64,000 nt of DNA from Hyphomicrobiales bacterium. Lineage in GTDB: Bacteria > Pseudomonadota > Alphaproteobacteria > Rhodospirillales > JACKKN01. This document shows, one piece after another, positions 16,927 through 26,628 of the stretch. Made by a program: the position numbers and the translations under genes. The first letter of the stretch is position 1. Every line of letters starts with the position of its first letter. The stretch spans positions 248,001 to 312,000 of the forward strand of contig JACKKN010000005.1 of NCBI GenBank assembly GCA_024236415.1, in the 5' to 3' direction. The notes under the pieces were generated by a model. The model saw nothing but the letters and a program-made list of their open reading frames with translations. It made no database searches and had not been told where the DNA came from.

Positions 16927-17613
16927 TCAGGCGCGGGCCGCCCGGCCGCGCCGCCGGTGGGCCCAGCCCAGGCCGGTCAGCCCGACCACCAGCAGGCCCA
17001 GGGTGCCGGGCTCGGGTACCGAGGTGCCGGTGTTGACGTAGGTGGTGAAGGAGAAGTCCGACGTCGTGGGACTGAAGGCCAGGCCGTCACTGGATTGGGT
17101 CCAGAGGCCGCCGCCGGCATATCCGTTCGAGTAGTCGGTCTGGAACACGAAGAACTCGCCGGCCGCGCTCGACACCCCGATGGCCAGGATCTGCCCGGCG
17201 GTGACGGCGATGTTCGCCGCCGTCAGGTCGATCAGGATGGGGGCAAAGCCGTAGGGAGTGGTGCTCGGGCGGACGGGGACATCGGCATTGGCCAGTGTCG
17301 TCGATCCGAGGGCGTTGGCCGCCAGCGGCTCGGGCGCGCCGCCGGACACCAGCCCCCGGATATCCACGGTGAGGTCGCCCGTGGTCCCGCCGGTTCGCAG
17401 AACATAGAGTTCCACCGCCGCCAGCAGTCCGGTCACGCCGACGGTGAACGTCTGCGCCATCGCCGCGAAGGTGACGCCCGTCGCCGTATTGCTGTCGACC
17501 GGGCCCGTGGTCGTGAACTGCTGGTCGACGACGGTGGCCGAGGCCGGCGCGGGGGCAGCGATGCCGAGGGCGGTCACCCCCAGGGATAGTAGTAATGCGT
17601 GCAGGGTTTTCAC
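16927..17613 (-). CDS. PEP-CTERM sorted secreted protein
   Basis: 228 residues. A signal peptide (LLLSLGVTALGIAAPAPASA) and a C-terminal V-P-E-P-G-T followed by a hydrophobic helix (LGLLVVGLTGLGW) and an R-R-R-G-R-A-A-R-A tail form a standard PEP-CTERM signal, recognised by exosortase/EpsH systems encoded elsewhere. The body is a beta-sandwich-like choice-of-anchor type domain. A GTG start at 17613 is chosen because AAAAGG lies 8-12 nt upstream and it gives a correct signal; an in-frame start at 17730 would add an unlikely basic extension. A GC-rich hairpin at about 16886-16915 could end the transcript. Confidence 0.8.
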   Translation of the reverse strand: MKTLHALLLSLGVTALGIAAPAPASATVVDQQFTTTGPVDSNTATGVTFAAMAQTFTVGVTGLLAAVELYVLRTGGTTGDLTVDIRGLVSGGAPEPLAANALGSTTLANADVPVRPSTTPYGFAPILIDLTAANIAVTAGQILAIGVSSAAGEFFVFQTDYSNGYAGGGLWTQSSDGLAFSPTTSDFSFTTYVNTGTSVPEPGTLGLLVVGLTGLGWAHRRRGRAARA

Positions 17614-17782
17614 TGTTTCAACCTTTTCAAGTTCCTGTCCATCGGTTTGCGTGCGCCGCGGGCCCTGCCCTCTTGGCCCGCGACGCCTTTTCCCCGATGG
17701 CACGGTACCCAGCGCGCGAATCCGGCGCATACCTAATTTGGGGAAGGTTGTATGGAAACGGCCGCACGGCGGCGCGGGCGGA

Positions 17783-19597
17783 TCAGGACGACGCCAGTTC
17801 CTCGCGCAGCAGCTCCAGCTCCAGCCAGGATTCCTCCTTGGCCTCCCGCTCCGCCTCCGCCGCCGCCAGGCGCCCGGCGGCGGCGTTGAAGGCGTCCGGG
17901 TCGCGGGAATAGAGCCCGCCGTCGGCCAGCACCGCCTTCAGGCGGGCGATCTCGTCCTCCAGGTCCGAGATTTCGCCGGGCAGGGTTTCCAGCGCCCGCT
18001 GCTGCTTGTAGCCGAGCTTGGTGGCCGCCCGGGCCGGGCGCGGCGCCGGCGCCGCTGCCGCGGCCTTGCGCGCCGGCGCGGCCGGGGCGGCGGCCTCGGA
18101 CGCCGGCTGCCGCCGCGCCGCGTAGTCCGAGTACCCACCGGCGTGCTCCACGGCGCGGTCGTCGCCTTCCAGCGCGATCACCGAGGTCACCACCCGGTCC
18201 AGGAAGTCGCGGTCGTGGCTGACCAGCAGCAGGGTGCCGTCGTAGTCGGCCAGGGTCTCCTGCAGCAGGTCCAGCGTGTCCATGTCCAGGTCGTTGGTGG
18301 GCTCGTCCAGGATCAGGAAGTTGGAGCGCCGGGCCAGGGCCTTGGCCAGGACCAGGCGGTTGCGCTCGCCGCCCGACAGGCTGCCCACGGGGGTGCGGGC
18401 CTGGCGCTCCTCGAACAGGAAGTCGCGCAGGTAGCCGACCACGTGGCGCGGCCGGCCGCGCACGTCCACCTGGTCGCCGCCGGCGTCGCACAGGAAGTCC
18501 CACGGCGTCAGGCCGGGCGCCAGCACGGCGCGGCGCTGGTCCAGGTAGACGGTCTCCAGGTTGGTGCCCAGGCGCACCCGGCCCGCGTCCGGCTTCAGGT
18601 CGCCGGTCAGCATGCGCAGCAGGGTGGTCTTGCCGGCCCCGTTGGGGCCGATGATGCCGACCCGGTCGCCGCGCAGGATGCGGGTGGAGAAGGGGGCGAT
18701 GATGCGCCGCTCGCCGTAGGACTTGGCGATCTCCTCGGCCTCCACCACCAGGCGGCCGGGGGGTGCCGTCGCCTCGGCCTCCAGGCGGGCCTGGCCGACC
18801 ACGGCGATCTGCCGCGCCCGCTCGGCGCGCAACTCGTAGAGGCGGCGCAGGCGGCCCTGGTTGCGCTTGCGCCGGGCGGTGATGCCCTGGCGCGACCAGC
18901 GGGTCTCCTCCTCGATCAGGCGGTCGAGCTTGTGGCGCTCGGTGGCCTCGCGCTCCTGGATCTCCTCGGACCAGGCCTCGAAGTGCTCGAACCCCCTGTC
19001 CAGGCGCCGCACCAGGCCCCGGTCCAGCCACAGGGTGACCCGGGTCAGGCGGGTCAGGAAGGCGCGGTCGTGGCTGATGACCACGAAGGCGCCGCGGAAG
19101 GCCGCCAGTTCTTCCTCCAGCCAGCGGATGGTGGGCAGGTCCAGGTGGTTGGTGGGCTCGTCCAGCAGCAGGATGTCCGGGTCGCAGACCAGCACCCGGG
19201 CCAGGGCCGCGCGCCGCGCCTCGCCGCCCGACAGGGCCGCCGGGTCGGCGGCCGGGTCCAGATCGAGCTTCTCCAGCAGGCGGTCCACCAGGTGGTGGTC
19301 GTGCTCGCCGTCGTGCGGCAGGCCGGCGGCCACGTAGGCGTCGACCCGGCCGTGCTCGCTGAGGTCCGGCTCCTGGGGCAGATAGGCGACCCGGTGCCCG
19401 GGCCGCAGCACCACCTCGCCGGCGTCGGGCTCCACCAGCCCGGCGGCCACCTTCAGCAGGGTCGACTTGCCCGACCCGTTGCGCCCGACCAGGCAGATGC
19501 GGTCGCCGGGCCGGACCATGGCGTCGACCCCGGTGAACAGCGGATTGCCGCCGTACCCCAGCTCGATCCCCTGCAACGACAAAAGCGGCGGCGCCAC
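17783..19597 (-). CDS. uup: ABC-F family ATPase, Uup type
   Basis: 604 residues with two ABC ATPase domains and no membrane segments. Domain 1: G-R-N-G-S-G-K-S-T Walker A, LSGGEARRAALARVL signature, I-L-L-L-D-E-P-T-N-H-L-D-L. Domain 2: G-P-N-G-A-G-K-T-T, LSGGERNRLVLAKAL, I-L-D-E-P-T-N-D-L-D. The linker between them is highly charged and helical. A C-terminal coiled coil (about the last 80 residues, ISDLEDEIARLKAVL) is the Uup-specific domain that binds branched DNA. ABC-F proteins act on ribosomes. GTG 19597 is preceded by CCGGAGG at a good distance; the longer frame upstream has no homology. Confidence 0.92.
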   Translation of the reverse strand: MAPPLLSLQGIELGYGGNPLFTGVDAMVRPGDRICLVGRNGSGKSTLLKVAAGLVEPDAGEVVLRPGHRVAYLPQEPDLSEHGRVDAYVAAGLPHDGEHDHHLVDRLLEKLDLDPAADPAALSGGEARRAALARVLVCDPDILLLDEPTNHLDLPTIRWLEEELAAFRGAFVVISHDRAFLTRLTRVTLWLDRGLVRRLDRGFEHFEAWSEEIQEREATERHKLDRLIEEETRWSRQGITARRKRNQGRLRRLYELRAERARQIAVVGQARLEAEATAPPGRLVVEAEEIAKSYGERRIIAPFSTRILRGDRVGIIGPNGAGKTTLLRMLTGDLKPDAGRVRLGTNLETVYLDQRRAVLAPGLTPWDFLCDAGGDQVDVRGRPRHVVGYLRDFLFEERQARTPVGSLSGGERNRLVLAKALARRSNFLILDEPTNDLDMDTLDLLQETLADYDGTLLLVSHDRDFLDRVVTSVIALEGDDRAVEHAGGYSDYAARRQPASEAAAPAAPARKAAAAAPAPRPARAATKLGYKQQRALETLPGEISDLEDEIARLKAVLADGGLYSRDPDAFNAAAGRLAAAEAEREAKEESWLELELLREELASS

Positions 19598-19694
19598 GTG
19601 CCTGCCTCCGGGAGTCCCTGTGAACGTCGGGGGGTTAGATGCCGCATCGCGCGGGCGGGCGCAAGCCCCGGCGAGAGGTCGGTGGGCCGACACC

Positions 19695-19750
19695 AATATA
19701 GGCAAAATTTTGTACCCATCATTGAACGGGGCAAATTTTTGGCCTATATT
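19695..19750 (+). promoter_or_regulatory. Promoter with flanking inverted repeat for the DUF4160/DUF2442 pair
   Basis: TTGAAC (19722-19727), 17 bp, TATATT (19745-19750) forms a good sigma70 promoter. AATATAGGC at 19695-19703 is repeated inverted as GCCTATATT at 19742-19750, so one arm covers the -10 and the other sits upstream of the -35. The arrangement suits autorepression by the HTH protein encoded downstream. Confidence 0.7.
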
Positions 19751-19771
19751 CTCGAAAAGGTGGAGACCGGA

Positions 19772-20023
19772 ATGCCGCGGATCGAGGACTTCGGAAGTTT
19801 CGTGATCTACATGTATTACCAGGATCACGATCCGCCGCACTTCCACGTGATCGGCCCCGATTTCAAGGCCCGCATCGCCATCGAGGATCTGCGCATCCTC
19901 TCCCGGGCCGGCAAGGACCGGCCCATGGACCGGGCGATCAAGCGGGCCCTGGAATGGGCCGGTGAGGACGACCACCGTGCCCGCCTGGAATCGGCCTGGG
20001 CGGAATACAGCGGTGGCACTTGA
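19772..20023 (+). CDS. DUF4160 protein
   Basis: 83 residues starting MPRIEDFGSFVIYMYYQDHD and continuing P-P-H-F-H-V-I-G; the Y-x-x-D-H-x-P-P-H-F-H-V motif defines DUF4160. The protein is small and cytoplasmic. DUF4160 genes are very often followed by a DUF2442 gene, as here, and the pair is suspected to be a toxin-antitoxin-like module, though activity is not established to my knowledge. The start lies 22 nt after the predicted -10. Confidence 0.85.
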   Translation: MPRIEDFGSFVIYMYYQDHDPPHFHVIGPDFKARIAIEDLRILSRAGKDRPMDRAIKRALEWAGEDDHRARLESAWAEYSGGT

Positions 20024-20051
20024 TGCTGACCCTTGGCATGGGAACGGAAGA

Positions 20052-20762
20052 ATGGATGCCACGTCGCCCCGGCGCCTGAAGGCGGTCACGCCCGCCGACG
20101 CGCCCTACACCCTCCACCTCGTCTGGACCACCGGCGAGGCGGAAACCGTGGATCTGACCGGCGTGATCCACCGGGCAATGGTCTTCGCCCCCCTCCAGGA
20201 CCCGAATCTGTTCCGGCAGGTGGAGGTCATCAACTGGGGCGACGGCATCGCCTGGCCGAACGGGCTCGACTACGGCAGCGACTCGCTCGAACGCTTGTCC
20301 GAACTCCAGTCGGTCATGGGTTCCGAGGACTTCGCGCAGTGGCAGAAGGACCTGGGCCTGTCCAACCAGGAGGCGGCGGATCTGCTGGGCGTGTCCCTGA
20401 ATTCCATCAAGAACTACCGCAAGGAGAACAAGATCCCGCGCGCGGTACAGATTGCGTGCACGGTGTTGCGGCACGACCGCGTCGCAGTGGATGCGCTGTA
20501 CCGTCCTAGAAAGGCTGGACGGCCACCCACAGCTGACAAATCTAAGGCACCCAAGCGCGTGAAGGGCGCTGCCATCCGGGCAGGTTTGCACATCGCCGAG
20601 TCACGAACGACAAAGATGCCTCCGAATACGATTGTAGAAAAGGCACGCTTCAAGCTATTGGCGACGACCGGGCAAATTGCCGGCGCCGGGAATGACGGCA
20701 AACCCCGCGTTGCCAAGAGAGCTCAAAACGTCAAAAGGTCTAAGGGGAAGAAAGAGGCGTGA
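20052..20762 (+). CDS. DUF2442-like domain plus helix-turn-helix protein
   Basis: 236 residues. The N-terminal ~85 residues (YTLHLVWTTGEAETVDL, then INWGDGIAWPNGLDYGSDSL) match the DUF2442 pattern. An HTH follows: LGLSNQEAADLLGVSLNSIK, then N-Y-R-K. The C-terminal ~90 residues are Lys/Arg-rich and encoded by noticeably more AT-rich DNA than the neighbours, which suggests foreign origin. It is the likely antitoxin/repressor partner of the DUF4160 protein and the likely reader of the inverted repeat at 19695-19750. ATG 20052 is chosen; a GTG at 20013 would overlap the upstream gene. Confidence 0.75.
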   Translation: MDATSPRRLKAVTPADAPYTLHLVWTTGEAETVDLTGVIHRAMVFAPLQDPNLFRQVEVINWGDGIAWPNGLDYGSDSLERLSELQSVMGSEDFAQWQKDLGLSNQEAADLLGVSLNSIKNYRKENKIPRAVQIACTVLRHDRVAVDALYRPRKAGRPPTADKSKAPKRVKGAAIRAGLHIAESRTTKMPPNTIVEKARFKLLATTGQIAGAGNDGKPRVAKRAQNVKRSKGKKEA

Positions 20763-20837
20763 GATCACGACTTGACCCTTGTTGATCCCGGGGCAACTAT
20801 CTCCGGAGACAGCGCTTCCGAACAAGATAAAAAGGGC

Positions 20838-22379
20838 TCAATGGTCCCGGTCCGGCTCCTGGGCCTTGCGCTCCGCCATGAAGGCCTGGAGGGCCTCCTC
20901 GACGGCCGGGTCCAGCGGCGGGGGCTGGTGGGCGGCCAGGAGCTTTTTCCACAGGGTGTTGGCGCGGGCGGCGGTGTCCTGGGCGCCCTCGGCCTCCCAC
21001 TGCTCCACCGAGTTGTTGTCGGCGACGCGGGAGCGGTAGAAGGCGTCCTCGAAGTGGGCCTGGGTGTGGGCGCAGCCCAGGTAGTGGCCGCCGGGGCCCA
21101 CCTCGCGGATGGCGTCCAGGGCCTGGGCGTCGGGGGAGATGTCCACGCCCTTGGCCAGCACCTGCATCATGGCGCACTGGTCGGCGTCCATGACGAACTT
21201 CTCGTAGGAGGAGCACAGGCCTCCCTCCAGCCAGCCGGCGGCGTGGAGCGCGAAGTTGACCCCCGACAGGGTGGTCATCATCAGGGTCTGGGCGCTCTCG
21301 TAGGCGGCCTGGGCGTCGGGGATCTTGGACGCCGTGAAGGAGCCGCCGGAGCGGAACGGCAGGTTCAGGCGCCGCGCCAGCTTGGCGGCGCCGTTCAGCA
21401 CCAGGGCCGATTCCGGGGTGCCGAAGGTTGGCGCGCCCGACTGCATGGAGATGGAGCTGGAGAAAGTGCCGAAGATCACCGGCGTGCCCGGGCGCACGAG
21501 CTGGGTCAGCGCCATGCCGGCCATGGCCTCGGCCAGGAGCTGGGCGAGCGTGCCGGCGGCGCTGACCGGGCTCATGGCGCCGGACAGGATGAAGGGCGAG
21601 ACCACGCAGGCCTGGTTGGCCGCGGCGTAGACGCGCAGGGCGCCCAGCATCACCGAATCGAACACCATGGGCGAGTTGGCGTTGATCAGCGCCAGCATGA
21701 CCGTGTGCTGGTCGACGAAGTCGTCGCCGAACACGATCTCGGCCATGCGCACGGAATCCGCCGCCCGCTCGGGCGCCGTGACCGAACCCATGAAGGGCTT
21801 GTCCGACAGCGTCAGGTGGGCGTGCACCATGTCCAGGTGGCGCTTGTTCACGGGCAGGTCCACGGGCTCGCACACGGTGCCGCCGGAATGGTGGATGGCC
21901 GGCGCCATGTAGGCCAGGCGCACGAAATTGCGGAAGTCCTCCAGCGTGCCGTAGCGGCGCCCCCGGTCCAGGTCGTGGACGAAGGGCGGGCCGTAGACCG
22001 GGGCGAACACGGTGGCGTCGCCGCCGATGCGCACGTTGCGCGCCGGGTTGCGGGCCACCTGCTCGAACTCGGCCGGCGCGGTCTGCAGCAGCTTGCGCGC
22101 CAGGCCGCGGGGGATGTGCACCCGTTCGTCGCGGACGTCGGCGCCGGCGCCGCGCCACAGGGCCAGGGACTCGGGGTCGCCGCGGAACTCGATGCCGATC
22201 TCTTCCAGGATGGTGTCGGCGTTGGCCTCGATGATCTCGGCCGCCTCGTCGCCCAGCAGGTCCAGCACCGGGACCTTGCGCAGGATGAAGGGCGCCCAGA
22301 CGCTGCCGCGGGATTCCCGCGCCGCCCGGCGCGCGTCGCGGCCGCGGCGGCCGCCCCTTGCTGCTGTCCCTTCGCCCAT
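20838..22379 (-). CDS. MttB-family methyltransferase (non-pyrrolysine), probably betaine:corrinoid
   Basis: 513 residues of the trimethylamine methyltransferase superfamily. Recognisable segments include APVYGPPFVHDLDRGRRYGT, V-C-E-P-V-D-L-P-V-N-K-R-H-L-D-M, I-L-S-G-A-M-S-P-V-S-A-A-G-T and HTQAHFEDAFYRSRVADNNS. The frame has no internal TAG, so it is a non-pyrrolysine member; characterised relatives demethylate glycine betaine, proline betaine, carnitine or gamma-butyrobetaine, passing methyl to a corrinoid protein. The start (22379) has GGGGAG upstream. It is divergent from the dehydrogenase and corrinoid operon, 254 bp away. The exact substrate cannot be read from sequence. Confidence 0.9.
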   Translation of the reverse strand: MGEGTAARGGRRGRDARRAARESRGSVWAPFILRKVPVLDLLGDEAAEIIEANADTILEEIGIEFRGDPESLALWRGAGADVRDERVHIPRGLARKLLQTAPAEFEQVARNPARNVRIGGDATVFAPVYGPPFVHDLDRGRRYGTLEDFRNFVRLAYMAPAIHHSGGTVCEPVDLPVNKRHLDMVHAHLTLSDKPFMGSVTAPERAADSVRMAEIVFGDDFVDQHTVMLALINANSPMVFDSVMLGALRVYAAANQACVVSPFILSGAMSPVSAAGTLAQLLAEAMAGMALTQLVRPGTPVIFGTFSSSISMQSGAPTFGTPESALVLNGAAKLARRLNLPFRSGGSFTASKIPDAQAAYESAQTLMMTTLSGVNFALHAAGWLEGGLCSSYEKFVMDADQCAMMQVLAKGVDISPDAQALDAIREVGPGGHYLGCAHTQAHFEDAFYRSRVADNNSVEQWEAEGAQDTAARANTLWKKLLAAHQPPPLDPAVEEALQAFMAERKAQEPDRDH

Positions 22380-22633
22380 GGCGCGTGATCTCCCCAAGGG
22401 GTCTCCGCCGACCCCAGCATCCACAAATAGGGATTGCCGCGCCCGGCCACTAGCGTGCGAGCGGCAATTATTGCTCCGGGACCGCCCAAAGGGGCGGCCG
22501 GCGGCCCGCCGCATCTGACGATTCCGGGACAGTGGGTGTCGTGGCGGTTCTAGCGGCGGTTCCCCCCTTCCCCTTATGTAGCGTATTGTTTTTTGCCGCA
22601 ATCCGGACAACAGGCAGCACGGGAGGTCCCAGG

Positions 22634-25069
22634 ATGAAGTCCCACGCCCGCGTGGTGGTGATCGGCGGCGGGGTCGTCGGCGTCAGCACCCTCTACCACC
22701 TGACCAAGAAGGGCTGGTCCGACGTGGTCCTGGTCGAGCGCAAGGAGCTCACCTCGGGTTCCACTTGGCACGCCGCCGGCCTGCTGCCGCTGTTCAACAT
22801 GAGCTACTCGGTGGGGCAGATCCACAAGTACTCGGTCAAGCTGTACGGCGAGCTGGGGGCCGAGACGGGCATGGACGTGGGCCTGCGCACGGTGGGCAAC
22901 ATCCGCCTGGCCATGAACCGCGACCGCATGGACGAATACCACCAGTACGCCGGCGTCGCCGCCACCATCGGGGTCAACGTCAGGTTCCTGACCCCGGACG
23001 AGATCAAGGAGCTCTGGCCGCTGTGCAACACCGACGGCCTGGTGGGCGGCATCGTGCACCCCGACGACGGCTACATCCAGCCCGCCGACCTGACCCAGGC
23101 CCTGGCCCGCGGCGCCCGCGACGGCGGCGCCGAGATCAACCGCCAGACCACGGTCACCGGCATCACGCAGAAGCCCAACGGCGAATGGGTGGTCAGCACC
23201 GACAAGGGCGACATCACCTGCGAGCACGTGGTCTCGGCCAGCGGCAACTTCGTGCGCCAGACCGGCGCCATGGTGGGCCTGGACATCCCGGTGATCCCGG
23301 TGCAGCACCAGTTCATCGTCACCGAGGCCCACCCGGCGATCCAGGAGCGCCACGCCCAGGGCCTGCCCGAGATGGGGGTGCTGCGCGAATCCGACGGGTC
23401 CTGGTACATGCGCGAGGAGGCCGGCGGCCTGCTGCTGGGCCCCTACGAGGTGGGCGCGCCCTGCTGCTACGTGGACGGGCCGTCGCCGGACAGCGAGTAC
23501 GAGCTGTTCCAGGAGGACCTGGAACGCCTGGCGCCGCACATCGAGGCCGCCATCAACCGCGTCCCCATCTTCGGCGAGGCCGGGGTCAAGGAGGTCTACA
23601 ACGGCGCCATCGCCTACACGCCGGACGGCAGCCCCATCGTCGGCCCGGCCTGGGGCCTGAAGAACTTCTGGCTCAACGAGGGCCACAGCTTCGGCATCAC
23701 CGCCGCCGGCGGCGCCGGCTGGCAGCTGGCCGAGTGGATCGTCGACGGCGAGCCGACCATCGACATGATGGGCGTGGACCCGCGCCGGTTCGGCGACTAC
23801 GCCACCAAGTCCTACCTGCGGGCCAAGAACGAGGAGGCCTACGCCAACGTCTTCACCATCCACTACCCCGACGAGGAGCGCGAGGCCGGCCGGCCCCTGC
23901 GCCAGGCGCCGTGCTATGACCGCATGAAGGCCCTGGGCGCCGTGTTCGGCCAGAAGTTCGGCTGGGAACGGCCCAACTGGTTCGCGCCGGCGGGGGTCGA
24001 GCAGAAGGACGACTGGTCCTTCCGCCGCTCGGCCTGGTTCGAGCACATGGGCAACGAGGCCCGCAACGTGGCCGAGAACGTGGGCATCCTGGACATGACG
24101 GCCTTCGCCAAGTGCCGGGTCTCGGGCCCGGGGGCCGAGGCGTTCCTCGACCACCTGGTGGCCAACCGCCTGCCCAAGAAGGTCGGCCGGGTGGGCCTGT
24201 GCCACGCCCTGCTGCCCAGCGGCGGCGTGCTGTCCGAGTTCACCATCCAGCGCGAGGGGCCGGACACCTTCTACCTGGTCTCGGCCGGTGCCCTGCAGCG
24301 GCTGGACCACGACTACCTGCAGAAGATGATGCCCACCGACGGCTCGGTCCGCTTCGATGCGCTGACCAATTCCATGGGCGTGCTGGTGGTGTCCGGGCCC
24401 AAGGCGCGCGAGCTGATGCAGCGGGTGTCGTCGGCCGACTTCTCCAACGCCGCCTTCCCCTGGCTGTCGGGCCAGGAGATCGACGTCGGCCTGGCGCCGA
24501 CCAAGGCCCTGCGCGTCAACTTCGTCGGCGAGCTGGGCTGGGAGCTGCACCACCCCATCGAGTACCAGAACCACATCTTCGACGCCCTGATGGCCGCCGG
24601 CGCCGACCTGGGGATCAAGCCGTTCGGCATCCGCGCCATGGACAGCCTGCGCCTGGAGAAGTCCTACCGCATGGTCGGCACCGAGATGTCCATCGAGTAC
24701 GCCGCCTTCGAATCCGGCCTCGACCGCTTCGTGCATCCCAACAAGGGCGACTTCATCGGCCGCGACGCCCTGGTCGCCTGGCAGCAGAAGGGGTTCCAGA
24801 ACACCTTCGTGACGCTGGAGGTCCACGACGTGACGGATGCGGATGCCCTGGGCAACAACCCCATCTTCAAGGACGGCGAGACCGTGGGCCGGGCCACCGG
24901 CGGCGGCTACGGCTTCCGGGTCGGCAAGTCCCTGGCCCTGGCCATGGTGCGGCCGACCCTGTCCGAGGTCGGCACCGAGCTGGAGATGGACATCCTGGGC
25001 ACCCGCCACCGGGTCACGGTGATCGGCGAGAGCCCCTACGACCCGCAGAACGAAAAACTGCGGGCCTGA
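22634..25069 (+). CDS. GcvT-family FAD-dependent dimethylglycine/sarcosine dehydrogenase
   Basis: 811 residues. An N-terminal FAD domain (VVVIGGGVVGVSTLYHLTKK; S-G-S-T-W-H-A-A-G, the flavinylation-type region) is followed by an oxidoreductase body and a C-terminal GcvT aminomethyltransferase domain (V-A-E-N-V-G-I-L-D-M, then NFVGELGWELHHP and R-L-E-K-S-Y-R). Such enzymes oxidise N-methyl groups of dimethylglycine or sarcosine and load formaldehyde onto THF as 5,10-methylene-THF. ATG 22634 is preceded by GGGAGG. Its place between mttB and the corrinoid operon suggests it handles the product of betaine demethylation. Confidence 0.9.
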   Translation: MKSHARVVVIGGGVVGVSTLYHLTKKGWSDVVLVERKELTSGSTWHAAGLLPLFNMSYSVGQIHKYSVKLYGELGAETGMDVGLRTVGNIRLAMNRDRMDEYHQYAGVAATIGVNVRFLTPDEIKELWPLCNTDGLVGGIVHPDDGYIQPADLTQALARGARDGGAEINRQTTVTGITQKPNGEWVVSTDKGDITCEHVVSASGNFVRQTGAMVGLDIPVIPVQHQFIVTEAHPAIQERHAQGLPEMGVLRESDGSWYMREEAGGLLLGPYEVGAPCCYVDGPSPDSEYELFQEDLERLAPHIEAAINRVPIFGEAGVKEVYNGAIAYTPDGSPIVGPAWGLKNFWLNEGHSFGITAAGGAGWQLAEWIVDGEPTIDMMGVDPRRFGDYATKSYLRAKNEEAYANVFTIHYPDEEREAGRPLRQAPCYDRMKALGAVFGQKFGWERPNWFAPAGVEQKDDWSFRRSAWFEHMGNEARNVAENVGILDMTAFAKCRVSGPGAEAFLDHLVANRLPKKVGRVGLCHALLPSGGVLSEFTIQREGPDTFYLVSAGALQRLDHDYLQKMMPTDGSVRFDALTNSMGVLVVSGPKARELMQRVSSADFSNAAFPWLSGQEIDVGLAPTKALRVNFVGELGWELHHPIEYQNHIFDALMAAGADLGIKPFGIRAMDSLRLEKSYRMVGTEMSIEYAAFESGLDRFVHPNKGDFIGRDALVAWQQKGFQNTFVTLEVHDVTDADALGNNPIFKDGETVGRATGGGYGFRVGKSLALAMVRPTLSEVGTELEMDILGTRHRVTVIGESPYDPQNEKLRA

Positions 25070-25117
25070 GCGGCGCCCGGGCGACATCCCGTGTCGCGTT
25101 CCGTACACAGAAGGTCC

Positions 25118-25138
25118 CCCCCGCGACAGCGGCGGGGG
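25118..25138 (+). terminator. GC hairpin after the dehydrogenase gene
   Basis: CCCCCGC (25118-25124) pairs with GCGGGGG (25132-25138) around a 7-nt loop, but only two T residues follow, so termination strength is uncertain. Confidence 0.4.
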
Positions 25139-25203
25139 TTGACATTCCGCCAATGTGCGCATAGGGCGGCTAGTGTGCCACGGGGCGCGCGCCGCCCCGT
25201 TTT
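25139..25203 (+). promoter_or_regulatory. Promoter plus leader hairpin (possible attenuator) of the corrinoid operon
   Basis: A perfect TTGACA (25139-25144), a 17-bp spacer and TAGGGC (25162-25167) form the likely promoter. About 14 nt downstream, CGGGGCG (25181-25187) pairs with CGCCCCG (25193-25199) and is followed by TTTT (25200-25203). This terminator-like hairpin stands in the leader, 50 nt before the corrinoid gene. Confidence 0.5.
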
Positions 25204-25256
25204 GTGTTCGCTTGAGGCGGCCGCCGCTGTCGGCCGCCGGGCAGGGGATGCTGACC

Positions 25257-25979
<723 letters not shown>

Positions 25980-25989
25980 GACGGCGGCC

Positions 25990-26628
25990 ATGGCGGGCGC
26001 CCCGCCGGTCCGGCCGCCGCGAACCCTGATCATCGCCTGCGGGGCCCTGGCCCACGAGCTGCTGGCGGTGATCGAAGCCAACGGCTGGACCCACATGGCG
26101 CTGACCTGCCTGCCCGCCGACCTGCACAACCGCCCCGACCGCATCCCCGACGCCCTGCGCGCCAAGATCCGCGAGGCGCGGCCCGACCACGACCGCATCC
26201 TGGCGCTGTACGGCGACTGCGGCACCGGCGGGCTGCTCGACGCCATGCTGGCCGAGGAAGGGGTCGCCCGCATCCCCGGCGCCCACTGTTACGAGTTCTA
26301 CGCCGGCAGCGCCGCCTTCGCCACCCTGCACGACGCCGAGCCGGGCACCTTCTACCTGACCGACTACCTGGTGCGCCATTTCGAGACCCTGGTCATCCGG
26401 GGCCTGGGCCTGGACCGGCACCCGCAGCTGCTGCCCGACTACTTCGGCAACTACACGCGCCTGGTCTACCTGGCCCAGACCGAGGATGCGGACCTGACCG
26501 CGCGCGCCCGCGCCGCCGCCGACCGCCTGGGCCTGGCCTTCGAGCACCGGGCCACGGGCCTGGACGGCCTGTCCCGGTTCCTTGCGCCCCACGGCGCCCG
26601 CCAAGTCCCGGAGACGTCCGTTGCCTAG
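25990..26628 (+). CDS. DUF1638 protein
   Basis: 212 residues. TLIIACGALAHELLAVIEAN, then the Cys-containing L-Y-G-D-C-G-T-G-G and ARIPGAHCYEFYAG, typify DUF1638, found mainly in methanogens, acetogens and proteobacteria next to corrinoid methyltransferase genes. The biochemical role is unknown. Conserved Cys/His residues suggest metal or corrinoid handling, but that is inference. It lies 10 nt after the corrinoid gene and overlaps the next gene by 8 nt. Confidence 0.85.
   Translation: MAGAPPVRPPRTLIIACGALAHELLAVIEANGWTHMALTCLPADLHNRPDRIPDALRAKIREARPDHDRILALYGDCGTGGLLDAMLAEEGVARIPGAHCYEFYAGSAAFATLHDAEPGTFYLTDYLVRHFETLVIRGLGLDRHPQLLPDYFGNYTRLVYLAQTEDADLTARARAAADRLGLAFEHRATGLDGLSRFLAPHGARQVPETSVA

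Noticed and set aside
19598..20089. N-terminal extension of the Uup frame
   Set aside because: It runs antisense through the DUF4160 gene and its promoter; the GTG at 19597 has a strong ribosome site and a normal ABC-F start.
20838..22379. Pyrrolysine-containing MttB
   Set aside because: The frame is continuous with no in-frame TAG, so no UAG-encoded pyrrolysine.
25168..25256. Cobalamin riboswitch before the corrinoid protein gene
   Set aside because: The leader is under 100 nt and I could not find B12-box-like conserved elements; only a simple hairpin is visible.
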